DNA of 64,000 bases from Lycocorax pyrrhopterus obiensis (Eukaryota; Chordata; Aves; Passeriformes; Paradisaeidae): positions 806,001 to 870,000 of the forward strand of contig JACSVZ010000041.1 in assembly GCA_014706295.1 (NCBI GenBank), written 5' to 3'. This document shows positions 1 to 10,538 of this stretch, piece by piece (the first letter of the stretch is position 1; every line of letters begins with the position of its first letter). Both the position numbers and the translations under genes were made by a program. The notes beneath the pieces are model-generated. The model ran no database searches, had not been told where the DNA came from, and worked only from the letters and a program-made list of their open reading frames with translations.

Positions 1-39
1 GCTGACCCAGGGCTGCTCCTGCACCTCCTGCGCCGGATT

Positions 40-350
40 GGCACATGATTTGCAGCACTGCAGGAGTTCTATAGCTGACCTCATTAGCAGTGCATTTCCT
101 GGCTTGTTAGCATCATATTTGTATAATTTACGGCACCTTCGTTTTTATGGAATGTGTTCCTTGTAGAGTGTAATGGCAGCAATATATTTAACCTCTCCTA
201 TTTAGGAATGCTGTTGCTGAAGGCAGCCTGGAGATATAAAAGGGATTTTTTTTTTCATCCCTTCTTTCTCTCCTGCATGCATATTTCTTTTTTTCCCACC
301 CGGTTGCTACATACCCAAATATCCATGTGACATCCAAAGTGTTCATAAAA
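40..350. promoter_or_regulatory. AT-rich island, candidate conserved non-coding element
   Basis: The stretch is clearly more AT-rich than the GC-rich DNA after it, is not repetitive, and contains TAATTTA, ATATTTAA and CTATTTA words. A TATAAAAGG match at 235-243 looks like a TATA box, but nothing downstream resembles a first exon. Enhancer identity is inferred from composition and motifs only. Confidence 0.35.
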
Positions 351-359
351 GGCAACGTG

Positions 360-2600
360 AAGCTGTGGTCAGGAAACCGCAGCTTTTCAGGAGCCCTCCC
401 AAGGTCAAGCCCCTAAATCAGTGCAGTGTCATCTTTCCAAAGCCATTACTCAGCTGCTGGAAGAGGAATGAGAATTGCACCAGCAGAAGGAGAGGACAGC
501 TCTGCGGAGCAGGAGGCACGTGGAGGTGGGTCCAGGGTCACTCCTGGCTTGGCCACGGCTCCTGCGCCAACCTTAGCCAAGGCTCTGGGGGACAAGGTGT
601 CCCGGTTTCCTGCTGGGGATGCTCCTTCCATCCTCTGGGAGTCTGGTGTGATGGGAACCTCTGCACGCTGGTGAGAACCTCGAGCAGAGCAGTGCCTGTG
701 CTGGGCAGGGGCTGCTCGCCTGACGAGGTTTGGGAGCTGGGCTGAGCCGCTCCTGCCAGGCAGCAGTTGTCCCTGGGACAGGCGTGTCACAGGCTGGGCA
801 CAGAGGATCAGCCGGTGCCTCCCGACACCCCCGAGCCGAGCAGGAGCATCCTGGCTTGCCAGAGGGAAGCTCTGTGCCACGGCTGGCACCACTTTCAGCA
901 TGGAGCCTTTAGGAACAGGATCCTGTTTCTGTTCCAGGCACCACAGTTTGTTGTGCTCTGGCAAATCAGAGCATGGATTTTTGGAAGGGCAAGGAGGAGA
1001 GGAGAAGGTGACCTGCAGAGACCGACCCCCCAAGTGACACTGAGCTAAACAGGACCTTGCCCAGCTCCATTCCAGAGCAAACAGTGCTGGGCCTGTGCTG
1101 CTCTCCAGCTGGAAGCACAGGGCTTGTTGCCACTGGCTTCACATCCAGAGGTGTTCACTGAGGGTGTCCAAGCAGCTGCAGTTTGGAGCAGGGCTCTGGG
1201 CTGGGGGTGCTGCTGGGGGTGCCTGTCCCGACAGGAACCCACGGTGCTCCCAGGAGAGCCAGAGGAACGTGGCACCAAACCGCTGGAACGCCCTTTGGGG
1301 CAGGAGGCAACGCCAGCTTCTCCCGGGGCTCACCCAGCACAGCACCACGCTGGCAGCACTTGAAAGCAAATGCCTCTGACTAACCCTGCGCTGGGTTAAG
1401 CCCAGCTTAGTGCTTAGTGCTGGCACTGCCTGCATGTCCCAGTGGGCTGAGACACAGCCTCAGCAAATGGGGAGAAAATGGCTTTCCCCAGGGGTGCTCC
1501 AGGGTGGGGACTCCAGGGGATGGAGGCTGGGATACATCCCCTGTTCCTCCCGTGGAGGGTAATTTGTCCTCCTAAATCACCGGAGCTTTCGGGAGGCACC
1601 AGACTAAGCCCATTTCTGCCATTCCTCTGCTGGGCTTAGATCATTCCTGGAGACTCTGGGAAGAGGTGTAAGGAGCACATGGACTCAGCAGGCAGAACGT
1701 GCCATCACAGATCCTGCTGTGCCTCCTACAGCCAGCACCTCTTCCTGTGGGCAGTGGGCTGAGAACGCACAAACTCATGTCTTGAGGGTGACTGAGGGAA
1801 CCATGGGAATGTGCAGGAATTCAGAGCAGCTCAGCAGAGCTAAAAGGTCCCCAAAGCCACTCTCTCCTCCCTGTTCCTTGTTTTTGATGAATCCCTGTGC
1901 AGCCCTTGGGGCTGTATTTCCAAATAAGCATCATTCCAATATTATGGGATAATTGCTGACCAGATGGGCTCTGTGGCTGCTCCCCTGCTCTGCCCAAGCC
2001 TCATCACTGCAGTCCTCAACTCTGCCTCCAAGTCTCCACGCTAAACTGCCGGTCTGAAGGGGATGGAGTGAGAATTAAGCAGCTTTTCCTCAGGAGACGG
2101 AGCCCTCCAGGCCCAGTAAGGCGCTCCTCTGGTGCAGGAGCCATTCGCAAGGTTAAGAAGGGCCTGCGGCTCTCGCCGCGGCCGAGCGCATCCTCCATCT
2201 GCTCCCGCAGAGCCTGGCAGGAGCTGTTCCTTGCCTTTTTCCTTCCCTAAAGTCACAGATTCGCTGCTCCTGACACAGCCCTCTCTCTGTTATGGGATGA
2301 GACAGCCGCTCTCGGTCAGCCCGGGCACGTCGCGGGCCTGCTGTGGCACACGGGATGCGAGGCCGAGGCTGTCCTCGGACAGCAGCGAGTGGCCGGGAGG
2401 GTGTGGGGGTCCCTCCATCTCCGCTCGCTGCTTCCTGGCTGCATTTCCATCTGCTTTTCTCCATCGGGATTTCAAAATCCAGGATCTCACCGTGGGGGTG
2501 AGGGGTGCCCTGGGAGCAAGGCCTGAGGACCGAGTGCTGCAGCCGGCAGAGCCTCCTGTCTCACTTGCCTGCAGTTTGCTCCTGCCTTACACCGAGATTT
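360..2600. other. GC-rich single-copy DNA, no gene seen
   Basis: About 2.2 kb of CA/TG- and CCAGCC-rich sequence with only opposed shadow frames. A short CpG-dense patch lies near 2160-2210, and a small imperfect palindrome (GCTGGG then CCCAGC around TTAAG) lies near 1390-1407. No repeat family is recognised. Confidence 0.6.
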
Positions 2601-2609
2601 GATCCCTTA

Positions 2610-2870
2610 CAGCTCAGCTTAAATTGAACCTGGCTCATTAAATGGCTCTGTACCCACTTCTTGTCTCAACATCCCATTTTCATGCTGCTCAGGGTGCCCA
2701 TGGTACCTCGCAGTGATGAATTCCATGGGTTAGCCAACAGCTGCATGAAAATACATCTTTTTGTGATGCTTTTCAGCCTGTTTGCACCTGACACGGCTCT
2801 TGTGCTGTGACAGCAGTTCCAGATTACTCGCCTTCTCCCTCCATTTAGATGTGCTCGGCTTGCTTTCCTC
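2610..2870 (-). repeat. Degenerate old CR1-like LINE fragment, antisense
   Basis: Read on the - strand, the segment follows the order known from the near-3' part of older sauropsid CR1 elements: a run ending in CACAGCACAAGAGC, then a CAGGCTGAAAA-like stretch, then an A-rich stretch with GTATTTTCATGCA, then CATGGAATTCATCA, corresponding to the phrase for 'element contains ... TGTGGAA(C/T)TC(C/A)TTGCC'. Divergence is high, so the call rests on the order of several short matches rather than one long match. A RepeatMasker run with CR1 subfamilies would settle it. Confidence 0.5.
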
Positions 2871-2889
2871 TCTCGCTTAAGCCCATCCT

Positions 2890-3600
2890 AATTCCATTCA
2901 GGATCAAGCTGAGGAGCCGGGAGGATCAAAACTGAGTTTCTGCTGACAGAGGGGGAATTCGGCTTTGGCTGCTCCCACAGATGCTCCCAGGCTCTCATGT
3001 GGAGAACCTACAAGGGTTCTGTGGCCCTATGGGGGACACTTCGTGCTGGGCTTGCAGGAGGAGAGCTCTGATCCAGCTTTCCTGCGCTGTTCAGCTTGGG
3101 CAGGGATGTGCCCTCCAGTCCCTGTGCCTGGGGCTGGATCTGTCCCTCTGGCCGGGTGACCCGCTCCGGGGCTGATCCTGGTGAGGAGGGAGCAGGGTGG
3201 AGGTGGCAGCTCCCGTGGGCATCAAGAGCCACCCCCAGCCACTGCTGGGGCTGCGGGCAGGCACGGAGGAGAGGCAAGAGACAGACAGACCCCCCCTCCC
3301 TCGGGGCTGGGCACCCCATCTCCATCCCATCAGCTCCTGCCTGGGGCTGACACCCTTCTCCACCCGGCCAGACAACCGTGGAGAGCGAATCGGGGAGTAT
3401 TGATCCGGCTGTGCGCGGCAGCAGCCGCTGCCGGCACCCCGTGCCAGCACCCTATGCCCCCCCAGCACCCCAGCACGGGGATCCCAGCTGGGAGGGGGCC
3501 GGGATGGGCGTGGTGCCAAGGGCAGGGACCCAGGGAATGCTCCCCTGCACATCCCGGCTGGCAAATGGCTCCGCAGCAGCCCCGGGAGCGCGTGGCAGCC
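2890..3600. other. GC-rich single-copy DNA
   Basis: Pro/Gly-coding-like GC-rich sequence with frames open on both strands. No repeat, no motif cluster and no gene are seen. Confidence 0.55.
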
Positions 3601-4480
3601 CCAGTAATGTCTCCATGGCTTCTTGTTAGCTGCACTCTAAGCAGGAAAGTGACTGGCCCTGACAATATAATTTACATTGCTGTATAAAACTATCTGTGGA
3701 AGCCAAGCTAATTTGTGCCAGATTAGGCTATTTGTCTCAGCCACTGTCTAACGGCACAATCTATCAGAGGGCTGTTTTCAAATATCGCTTTTCAAGCGTG
3801 CCCTTGAGAGGCGGGAATTGATTGGGATCTTAGAAAGCAAAATTACAGCAATAACTTAAAAGAAACAATAATTACTGAATCATACCAGTGTCAGCACTCT
3901 GCAAAACACGAAATAGCCATCAAACCCCAATCCAATATATTCTGAAGCAAATTTATTGAATGGAAAAAGCAGTTGAGTGAGGCTTTTTTTCTGCCGGTTC
4001 CCCTCGCCCCCTCTCTCTCCCTGTACATATGGTTATCTCCAAACCGCAAGTGAATGAGTCGATAATTCTTGTCATTGACTGCTCCATTTTCAGAGAGTCA
4101 AGAAAAGATCCATTAGCTACCTCCCGACTCGGTGTCTTTCCCCTTCCCCTCCAGTCATTTGCCAGTCTGTGCTCCTCAGGCAAACAAACATATATAACTA
4201 ATCATCTGTTAAAACACCGAGGCCCCTAATAAATCTCTGCAGCTGAAATACTTTAATGGGTAATTAATTGATCCTGTTCCAGAGGAGTAATAAGATAATA
4301 AATTAGACAATATTTCACTCAGTTGTGTCAGTGTACTGCTAATGGTGCTGGAGGGCTAAGCCGAAGGATAATAAATTAGCCAGAAATTAACTGCTAAGAG
4401 CTTTCTGCAGAGAAATGGGCTGACAGCGAGGGGCTGTGATTCAGGGCCCTGCTGCCACCGCCAGCTCAGTTATTTATTTT
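3600..4480. promoter_or_regulatory. Large AT-rich island, candidate enhancer block
   Basis: Nearly 900 bp of non-repetitive AT-rich DNA. It holds GATTGATTGG/TTGATTGGG and TAATTAATTGAT-type homeodomain or PBX-HOX words. The 13-mer GATAATAAATTAG occurs twice exactly (4294-4306 and 4367-4379), 73 bp apart in the same direction. It is one of the larger such blocks in the window and has no repeat match. Function is inferred. Confidence 0.5.
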
Positions 4481-4614
4481 TTGGTGCTTACAAACATTAC
4501 CTCTGGCTGGAGCTGGCCGGGGGCGGTGGCAGAGGGGACGGTGAGGGGCACGGGACCCGCAGCTCCGGGCGTGGCGTTGCCGGGAGCGGGAGCGAAGGAT
4601 TGATGGCAACCTGG

Positions 4615-4740
4615 CTGCGCTGCATGTAGGTAAATTACTTTTGTGCTGACTATAAAGACTGTCTTGGAGGCAAGTTATTACCCATCCAGCAAACAAAAAG
4701 GAAATATTTCCTAGTGCATCTGTCATATTTCACGGGAGGG
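4615..4740. promoter_or_regulatory. Small AT-rich island with a 14-bp palindrome
   Basis: AT-rich sequence after a GC-rich spacer. AGGAAATATTTCCT at 4699-4712 is a perfect palindrome carrying two opposed GGAAAT half-sites. Neighbouring words include TAAATTACTTTTG and GTTATTACCC. Confidence 0.35.
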
Positions 4741-5690
4741 TTTGGCAGAGATATCAGGGAAGATGACACCGGGGGACTGATCGTGCATGGTGCAGAGCAG
4801 CTCAGCCCCCCTGGAGGCTGGGCCTTCCTTTGGCTCCCTTGAGGACAAGTTTCAGAGGTTTTGAAGCCTGGCCCACACCCACGCTGTGTTTGCAGCCATG
4901 GTTTTGGTCATGCCAGACACAGCCAGGCTGGAGCGATGCCAGAGGGAGGTGAGGGGCAAAGGTGGGCCTGGGGAGCCAAAGGTCTCCTGCACTGCCTCAG
5001 ACCCTGGACTGGCAGGTTGGGCCATCCCAGGGAGACCAAAGATGACCTAAAGGTGGCTTTAAAAAGCCAGAAAGCCACTTGCCATCTCAGAAACCCTGGA
5101 TTTATTTCCTAACAACAGTTAAGTGGAAGAGGAAAACAATGATCAGTCTGCGGCGGAGAAATCTGGGCTGCTTTGATCGTGGGCTTGGATGTGCCCATAC
5201 ACAAGGTGCCTCCCCTTCCTCTCCTCCCCTCAAAGCATCGAGTCAGCCTCCCCTGGCTTTAAATGGGACCCCCACAACCTCCCCAGCCCCAAAAAACCTG
5301 GGCTGGGGCTGCAGCAGGAGCAAGCCCCAGGTGCAGGGAACAGCAAGGGGATGGAAGTCACACTCCAGAGGCACCGGGGGAGATGTGGGTCAGGGAAGGG
5401 ACAGGCTGGGGAAGTGCCATGGGGAGCTCCCCAGTGCCGGGGATGCTGCAGGTGCTCCGCAGTGTCCTGCATCCTGCAGCGTCCCTCACCCTGCCGCATC
5501 CCACGTGGGTCAGGGAAACCGAACGGCTCCGCGGAGCCACCGTGGCCAAGCCCCTCTCCTTGGGTTTGCCCTCTCCTGCTCCCCCCGTTCTCCTTCCCGC
5601 TGCCTTTCCTTCCTGAGAGGAGGTGAAGAGAGTGATAATCAGCCAGGGCACCAGGAGAGCTCATGGACGAGATTAAAAGCAAATCAAAGA
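4740..5690. other. GC-rich single-copy DNA
   Basis: Contains overlapping open frames on both strands (up to 214 codons on + at 5079-5723), all Pro/Ser/Gly-rich without domain signals. No repeat or motif cluster is seen. Confidence 0.55.
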
Positions 5691-5960
5691 AGAAAAATCG
5701 TGGCATGGTTTATGTCTTCCTAATTAAAACCCCGCCAGTCTCCCTTCCCTCCCCCCCCTTCCCCAGCTAATGTTACACTAACGAGCTGAGTTTAGTGGCA
5801 TTTATGTAGATAAAAGTCCTGATGATTGATCTCAATGGCTTGTTAAAATTAGTTTCAGTCCACCATATTGATTTAATTCCATTGCTTGAAAGTGCTAATT
5901 AATAATGATAATAAAAGTGTCTGGGCTCATTATTATCAGGAGGCAGGTTGGGAAGGGGAT
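5690..5960. promoter_or_regulatory. AT-rich island with inverted GATA pair, candidate enhancer
   Basis: Words include CCTAATTAAAA, GATGATTGAT, GATTTAATT and GCTAATTAATAATGATAATAA. TGATAATAA at 5906-5914 and TTATTATCA at 5930-5938 are exact 9-bp inverted copies with a 15-base spacer, each containing a TGATAA-type GATA site. The same arrangement recurs at 7921-7939. Conservation is not tested here. Confidence 0.45.
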
Positions 5961-6480
5961 GAGGGGCACGGCGCTGGTGCATCACTCTCTCCGGCTGAAA
6001 ATGGCCCTTGGAAAGGTGCTGTGGAGTGGGGAGGAAACCAGGGGAGAGAAGGGGGCACGGAGGGAGCAGGGAGGGGGCAGAGGGTTTGGGTTTGCCCTCA
6101 GCCAGGGCAGGAGAGCTCTGCAGGGTTTGTGCAGAACGACGGCGACTTTGTGACACTGCGGGAACCAAAGACATCAGGGGACATTTCCGAGTCCTTTCCC
6201 AGCACCTCCACCTTGGGGACATGAGTGCTGGGGGGCTCAGGGGACCACCAGGAGTTTGGCACATCCCTGAGGCTTGACCCCTGGTACCACCCTGTGCCCT
6301 GGTGCTGCAGGACCCCAGGACCCAGCACAGGCTGGGTGGGCTCGGCACCAGCATCTGCTGCCAGACTGCCCCATCCTGAGGCTCCTGTTCGACCTCTCCG
6401 TGTTTCCTAAAACATTTTGCACCGAGATTTTTCCCTTTAAAGCTCAGTCCCTGGCCCAAGCACAGTGGCGGGGAACAGCC
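5960..6480. other. GC-rich single-copy DNA
   Basis: Purine-rich on the + strand near 6010-6090 (GGGAGCAGGGAGGGGGC type), then a mixed GC-rich sequence. No gene or repeat is recognised. Confidence 0.5.
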
Positions 6481-6640
6481 CTAATGAGGGAATTTGCTGC
6501 CTGCAAAGTGGTGCTCCTCCTTAGACACCTGCTGTCTCCAGCTACTGAAGCCTCTTTCCTGGGAAAATTAGTGTAATTAATATATTTATGCAATCATTCA
6601 AAGTGCTGATCACAAACAACTGCAGAGGAAACTTTTAACA
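6480..6640. promoter_or_regulatory. Short AT-rich island
   Basis: Contains AAAATTAGTGTAATTAATATATTTATG followed by GCAATCATTC and TGATCAC words. Homeodomain-type cores are dense over about 60 bp (6565-6605). Confidence 0.35.
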
Positions 6641-7190
6641 GTGGCAGCCCCCTCTTCCCGGGGCTCAGTGCTGGGATCTCATTGTTTTATCTCTGCTCTT
6701 GGCCAGCTCCTTTGGTGCCATCAGCTGTGTCCTCCTTCATCCCCCATGCCCTCCTGTCTCTTCCCAGCATCCTTCCCAGGCTCCCTGGCAGGGACCACCC
6801 TCGTTCAGGAGCACCCAAAGCTGACTGAGCTCCCGAGCCTGTGCTGAAGGTGCTGAGCGAGGTCAGGCAGGTGAGCAGAGGCACAGACGGGTCCCTGCCC
6901 ACCCCTGCCCCAGACAAGTCTCGTTCTCCACCGACTTCCCGGGCATGTTTAAACCCCAGATCCAGAGCTGCCAGCAGGACCAGGTCCCCCTCAGAGGACG
7001 CTCTCCCTGCCCTTGGCAGAGAGGCTGCTCCGCAGGTTTGTCCCAAGGCAGCTCCCCAGTTCCCCCCAGCCCCACACGCGCTGCTGCTGCTGCTGCTGCA
7101 GGGTCTGAGCCTCCGGAGTGACCCAGAACCCCCCGGGCACCGCGGCTCCGGAGCCGCTCTGGCAAGGAGAAAGCAGGGTGGGGAAGGGCC
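6640..7190. other. GC-rich single-copy DNA with (CTG)6
   Basis: A run of six CTG units at 7081-7098 sits in GC-rich DNA. Frames are open both ways (179 codons - strand, 176 codons + strand) without domain content. Confidence 0.5.
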
Positions 7191-7303
7191 CTTCTCTCCC
7201 CCCTCTTTGCCCCTTCTTCTTCTCATTTCATTCCATTTTATTTTTAAAATTTCTCTCTGTCTTTCTCATCCATCATTTTCTCATTCCCTCTCTCCCATCC
7301 ACA
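7191..7303 (+). repeat. Pyrimidine-rich tract ending in a CAG
   Basis: About 110 bases that are predominantly C and T on the + strand, with many TTCTC, CCCTC and TCTCT words, closing with CCCATCCACAG at 7304. It resembles an over-long polypyrimidine tract of a 3' splice site, but it may simply be a simple-sequence tract. Confidence 0.6.
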
Positions 7304-7430
7304 GCGAGCCGGCTAATGGAGTCTGCAGTAATTCAGTCCTCCTCGACAGGGGCTGTAATTTCAATAAATAATTACAGGACTTGATTTCATCTCCCTCTTC
7401 CCTGAAATGTGACTGCACAAACTCATCCCG
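7300..7430. promoter_or_regulatory. Short AT-rich island
   Basis: Follows the pyrimidine tract. Holds GGCTAATGG, GTAATTCAG and AATAAATAATTACAGG words in single-copy sequence. Confidence 0.3.
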
Positions 7431-7884
7431 TGGGCCCAGGCAGTTAATGGGCTCCAGGGTGGGGCTCCAGGGTGGCCCCTGGGACCCCAGGGCACAGACC
7501 CTGCTCTTCTCTGGGGTCACTGGCACTGCTTTTGCAGTGCCCAGACTCTGTGCTGGGTGATTTTGGGGTGTGCTCGGGATGCTTTGGCACCCTGGGCCGT
7601 GCTCCAAGCACCAGCTCCTGTGTCCTGAGGATGGGAATTTTATTCCCTGTCCATGCAGCGTTCCCAGCTGTGCCACTGCCCATCCTCCTGCCCTGACACG
7701 GCTCGGGGTGTCCAGCGTGGATCCCCCTCCTGCCAGAGGGACAGCACGAGGGGAATGGAGAGAGTGACCCCACACCGACCGCGGCAAAGACAAACCAAGG
7801 CCAGACAAGGCCCATAACTCCCCGGACTCCGTGGCACTGAGCCCGTCGATAGCCATTTCCAGTGCCTTTGGTCTTGGCTGGAAA
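7430..7884. other. GC-rich single-copy DNA
   Basis: Frames on the - strand (220 and 147 codons) are shadow ORFs without motifs. Nothing else is seen. Confidence 0.5.
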
Positions 7885-8260
7885 CAAAGTGAAGGTCCCT
7901 GAGTTCTCCTATAAATGGTAATGATAACACAATTATCATGCAAAACAAAAATTAAGTTTAATGGTGCAAAGCCAGGGTGTACTGTGGAGGTAATTCATAT
8001 TAATTATGTTTGGATTAAAAGCTTATTTCTTTTGTTAGCATCTGCAAGTAGGAACTTAGCAGTAAAAAAAGCCGCATATAATTACTGCATCTTATGGAGG
8101 AGCAGTGTCGAACTTAATGGAGCATCCCCGCTCTCTCTGGGCCCCCGACGAGCCGCAATATTTCACTTTTTATGAAATACAGCAGAAATAAATTACAGGT
8201 TTAATGATAAGCATTACTTGGGCTCGTAATGCAGCGTGATTGGCTACCTAATGCACTCAG
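7885..8260. promoter_or_regulatory. AT-rich island with inverted GATA pair and POU-like word
   Basis: ATGATAA (7921-7927) and TTATCAT (7933-7939) form a perfect inverted pair with a 5-base spacer and run straight into ATGCAAA, an octamer-type POU word. Further TAATTCATATTAATTATG, TATAATTACTG and TTTAATGATAAGC words follow. It ends just before the large minisatellite. Candidate enhancer by composition and motif density. Confidence 0.5.
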
Positions 8261-8344
8261 GCTGGGCCGGGGGGTAGGGGGGCCCTGATCTGGTGGCCAG
8301 GGGGACACAGAGCACCCCAAAGCTCGGCTTCAGCCCCTGCCTGA

Positions 8345-9490
8345 TGTGACACAGCGCTGTGTCACCCACTGCTGTGACCCCTGTGCTGTGCTGCAATGTC
8401 ACCTCTTGCAGTGACCCCTGAGACAGCGTGAGGCACCCTCGCTGTGCCCCCTGACACAGAGCAGTGCCACCCTTGCTGTGATCACTGTGACACGGAGCAG
8501 TGCCACCCTCAGTGTCCCCTGACACAGAGCAGTGCCACCCTCACTGTGCCCCCTGTGACACAGAGCAGTGCCACCCTCACTCCCCTGACACAGAGCAGTG
8601 CCACCCTCACTGTGATCACCGTGACACAGAGCAGTGCTACCCTCACTGTGTCCCCTGACACAGAGCAGTGCCACCCTCACTGTGATCACCGTGACACAGA
8701 GCAGTGCTACCCTCACTGTGCCCCCTGACACAGAGCAGTGCCACCCTCAGTGTCCTCTGTGACACAGAGCAGTGCCACCCTCACTGTGCCCCCGACACAG
8801 AGCAGTGCTACCCTCACTGTGCCCCTTGTGAAACAGAGCAGTGCCACCCTCACTGTGATCACTGTGACACAGAGCAGTGCCACCCTCACTGTGCCCCCTG
8901 TGACACAGAGCAGTGCCACCCTCGCTGTGATCACTGTGACACAGAGCAGTGCCACCCTCAGTATCCCCTGACACAGAGCCGTGCCACCCTCACTGTGCCC
9001 CCTGACACAGAGCAGTGCCACCCTCAGTGTCCCCTGACACAGAGCAGTGCCACCCTCACTGTGCCCCTGTGACACAGAGCAGTGCCACCCTCACTGTGCC
9101 CCCTGACACAGAGCAGTGCCCCCCTCTCTGTGATCACTGTGACACAGAGCAGTGCCCCCCTCACTGTGATCACTGTGACACAGAGCAGTGCCACCCTCAG
9201 TGTCCCCTGACACAGACCAGTGCCACCCTCACTGTGCCCCCTGTGACACAGAGCAGTGCTACCCTCACTGTGCCCCCTGTGACACAGAGCAGTGCCACCC
9301 TCAGTGTCCCCTGACACAGAGCAGTGCCACCCTCAGTGTCCTCTGTGACACGGAGCAGTGCCGCCCTCGCTGTGCCCCCTGACACAGAGCAGTGCCACCC
9401 TCACTGTGCCCCCTGTCACACAGAGCAGTGCCACCCTCGCTATGACCCCCCATGTCACAGCGTGGTGCCACCCCTCGCTGTGCCCCCGTC
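8345..9490. repeat. Large GC-rich minisatellite, about 32 copies of a 32-36 bp unit
   Basis: The unit is built on GACACAGAGCAGTGCCACCC followed by TCACTGTG plus a variable tail (CCCCCT, CCCCCTGT, ATCACTGT) or TCAGTGTCCCCT, giving unit lengths of 32, 34 and 36 bp. Successive starts at 8453, 8489, 8521 and 8557 show the mix. Edge copies (8345-8450 and 9430-9490) are degenerate while the core is homogeneous, as expected for unequal exchange. The array is open in several frames on both strands (frames of 94-122 codons reading DTEQCHPHCAP-like or GHSEGGTALCH-like repeats), which is a by-product of the repeat and not a gene. Confidence 0.95.
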
Positions 9491-10306
9491 ACCGCATCCC
9501 TCCCGGCAGAGCTGCGGGCACAGCTGAGGGTTTGGTTTCAGGGGTTCCCCTTTCCGTGCCAAACGCACCCCGCGCCGGTGCCAGCCCTGTGGGAGCCCAG
9601 GACTGCTGACCGCCCTGCAGTGGGACAGGGGACAGGGCTAATCCCACTGTCATCACCTCCCGAAACTCCCTGGGGAGTCCCTGCCCCGTCAGCAGCCGTG
9701 ATCCAGCTGCTCTTTCCATACCTTTGTGCTGCTGACAGCAGCCAAGGGATCGGTGTCACCCTTTTAAGCACAAACCAGACTGGGACTGGTCTGGAAGCTC
9801 TGGACAGCTTCAGATTTTATTTATAAACCTGAAATGGCCATTTTTCAGAGCTTTATCTTTTTTTTTTTAACCAGAGAACCCTTCAGCTCTTCCCCCCGGC
9901 CCAGGCTGGCCTCGGGTCCTGGCAGACCAGAGGGTGTTCAGAGGGAGGTGGGAGGTGGCCCAGGGTTGCAGGTGTGTTTCAGCTGAAGGTTTTGTGTTTC
10001 CCCCATTTCCCAGTTATTCCAGGAGCCCACTGCACCTCGAGGGGTTTGAGCTGCATTGACACCGTCATTAGTATTATCTGGTTATTGATCTGCAAATTAA
10101 AAACTCCATGGCCGGGCCTTAAGGTCTTGCTCTGACAGAGCCCAAGGACCTGCAGCAGCTTGGACCTGACCCTCTCTGGGGACCAGCGCCCAGGGAGAGC
10201 CCTGGGGTGACACGAGGTGGGGCCCAGCCCTGCTCCCCCAACTGTTCCACTGCTGTGTGACCCTCTGGCAGGAACACGGGGTCACCCTGATGTGCCAGAC
10301 CTAGTG
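9490..10306. other. Mixed single-copy DNA between two minisatellites
   Basis: GC-rich, with a T-run at 9861-9870 and two small AT-rich patches (9815-9880 and 10060-10110, the latter with CATTAGTATTATCTGG and CAAATTAAAA). No gene is seen. Confidence 0.5.
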
Positions 10307-10538
10307 CCAGGGCTGTGCCATCTCCTGCCCTGCCCCAGGGCTGTGCCATCACCTGTCCTGCCCCAGGGCTGTGCCATCACCTGTCCTTCCCCAGAGCTGT
10401 GCCATCACCTGTCCTGCCCCAGGGCTGTGCCATCACCTGTCCTTCCCCAGAGCTGTGCCATCACCTGTCCTGCCCCAGGGCTGTGCCATCACCTGTCCTT
10501 CCCCAGAGCTGTGCCATCACCTGTCCTTCCCCAGGGCT
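10307..10538. repeat. Minisatellite, 28-bp unit with 56-bp higher-order period
   Basis: About eight tandem copies of a 28-bp unit containing GGCTGTGCCATCACCTGTCC. Two forms, one with TCCTGCCCCAGGG and one with TCCTTCCCCAGAG, alternate through most of the array, so the true period is 56 bp. The frames open across it on the + strand are repeat artefacts. Confidence 0.93.

Noticed and set aside
235..243. TATA box with a promoter
   Set aside because: The match is good, but there is no CpG island, initiator or downstream exon signal, and AT-rich DNA gives such matches by chance.
7191..7330. Splice acceptor and exon after the pyrimidine tract
   Set aside because: The tract is much longer than a normal polypyrimidine tract and the following sequence looks like an AT-rich regulatory island, not an exon.
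8345..9490. CRISPR array
   Set aside because: The units are contiguous with variable tails rather than identical repeats separated by unique spacers, and the host is a vertebrate.
8399..9609. Cys/His-rich repeat 'proteins' (DTEQCHPHCAP-like) suggestive of zinc-binding repeats
   Set aside because: They are translations of a tandem DNA repeat open on both strands, with unit lengths (32, 34) that shift frame. No start context or flanking exon supports a gene.
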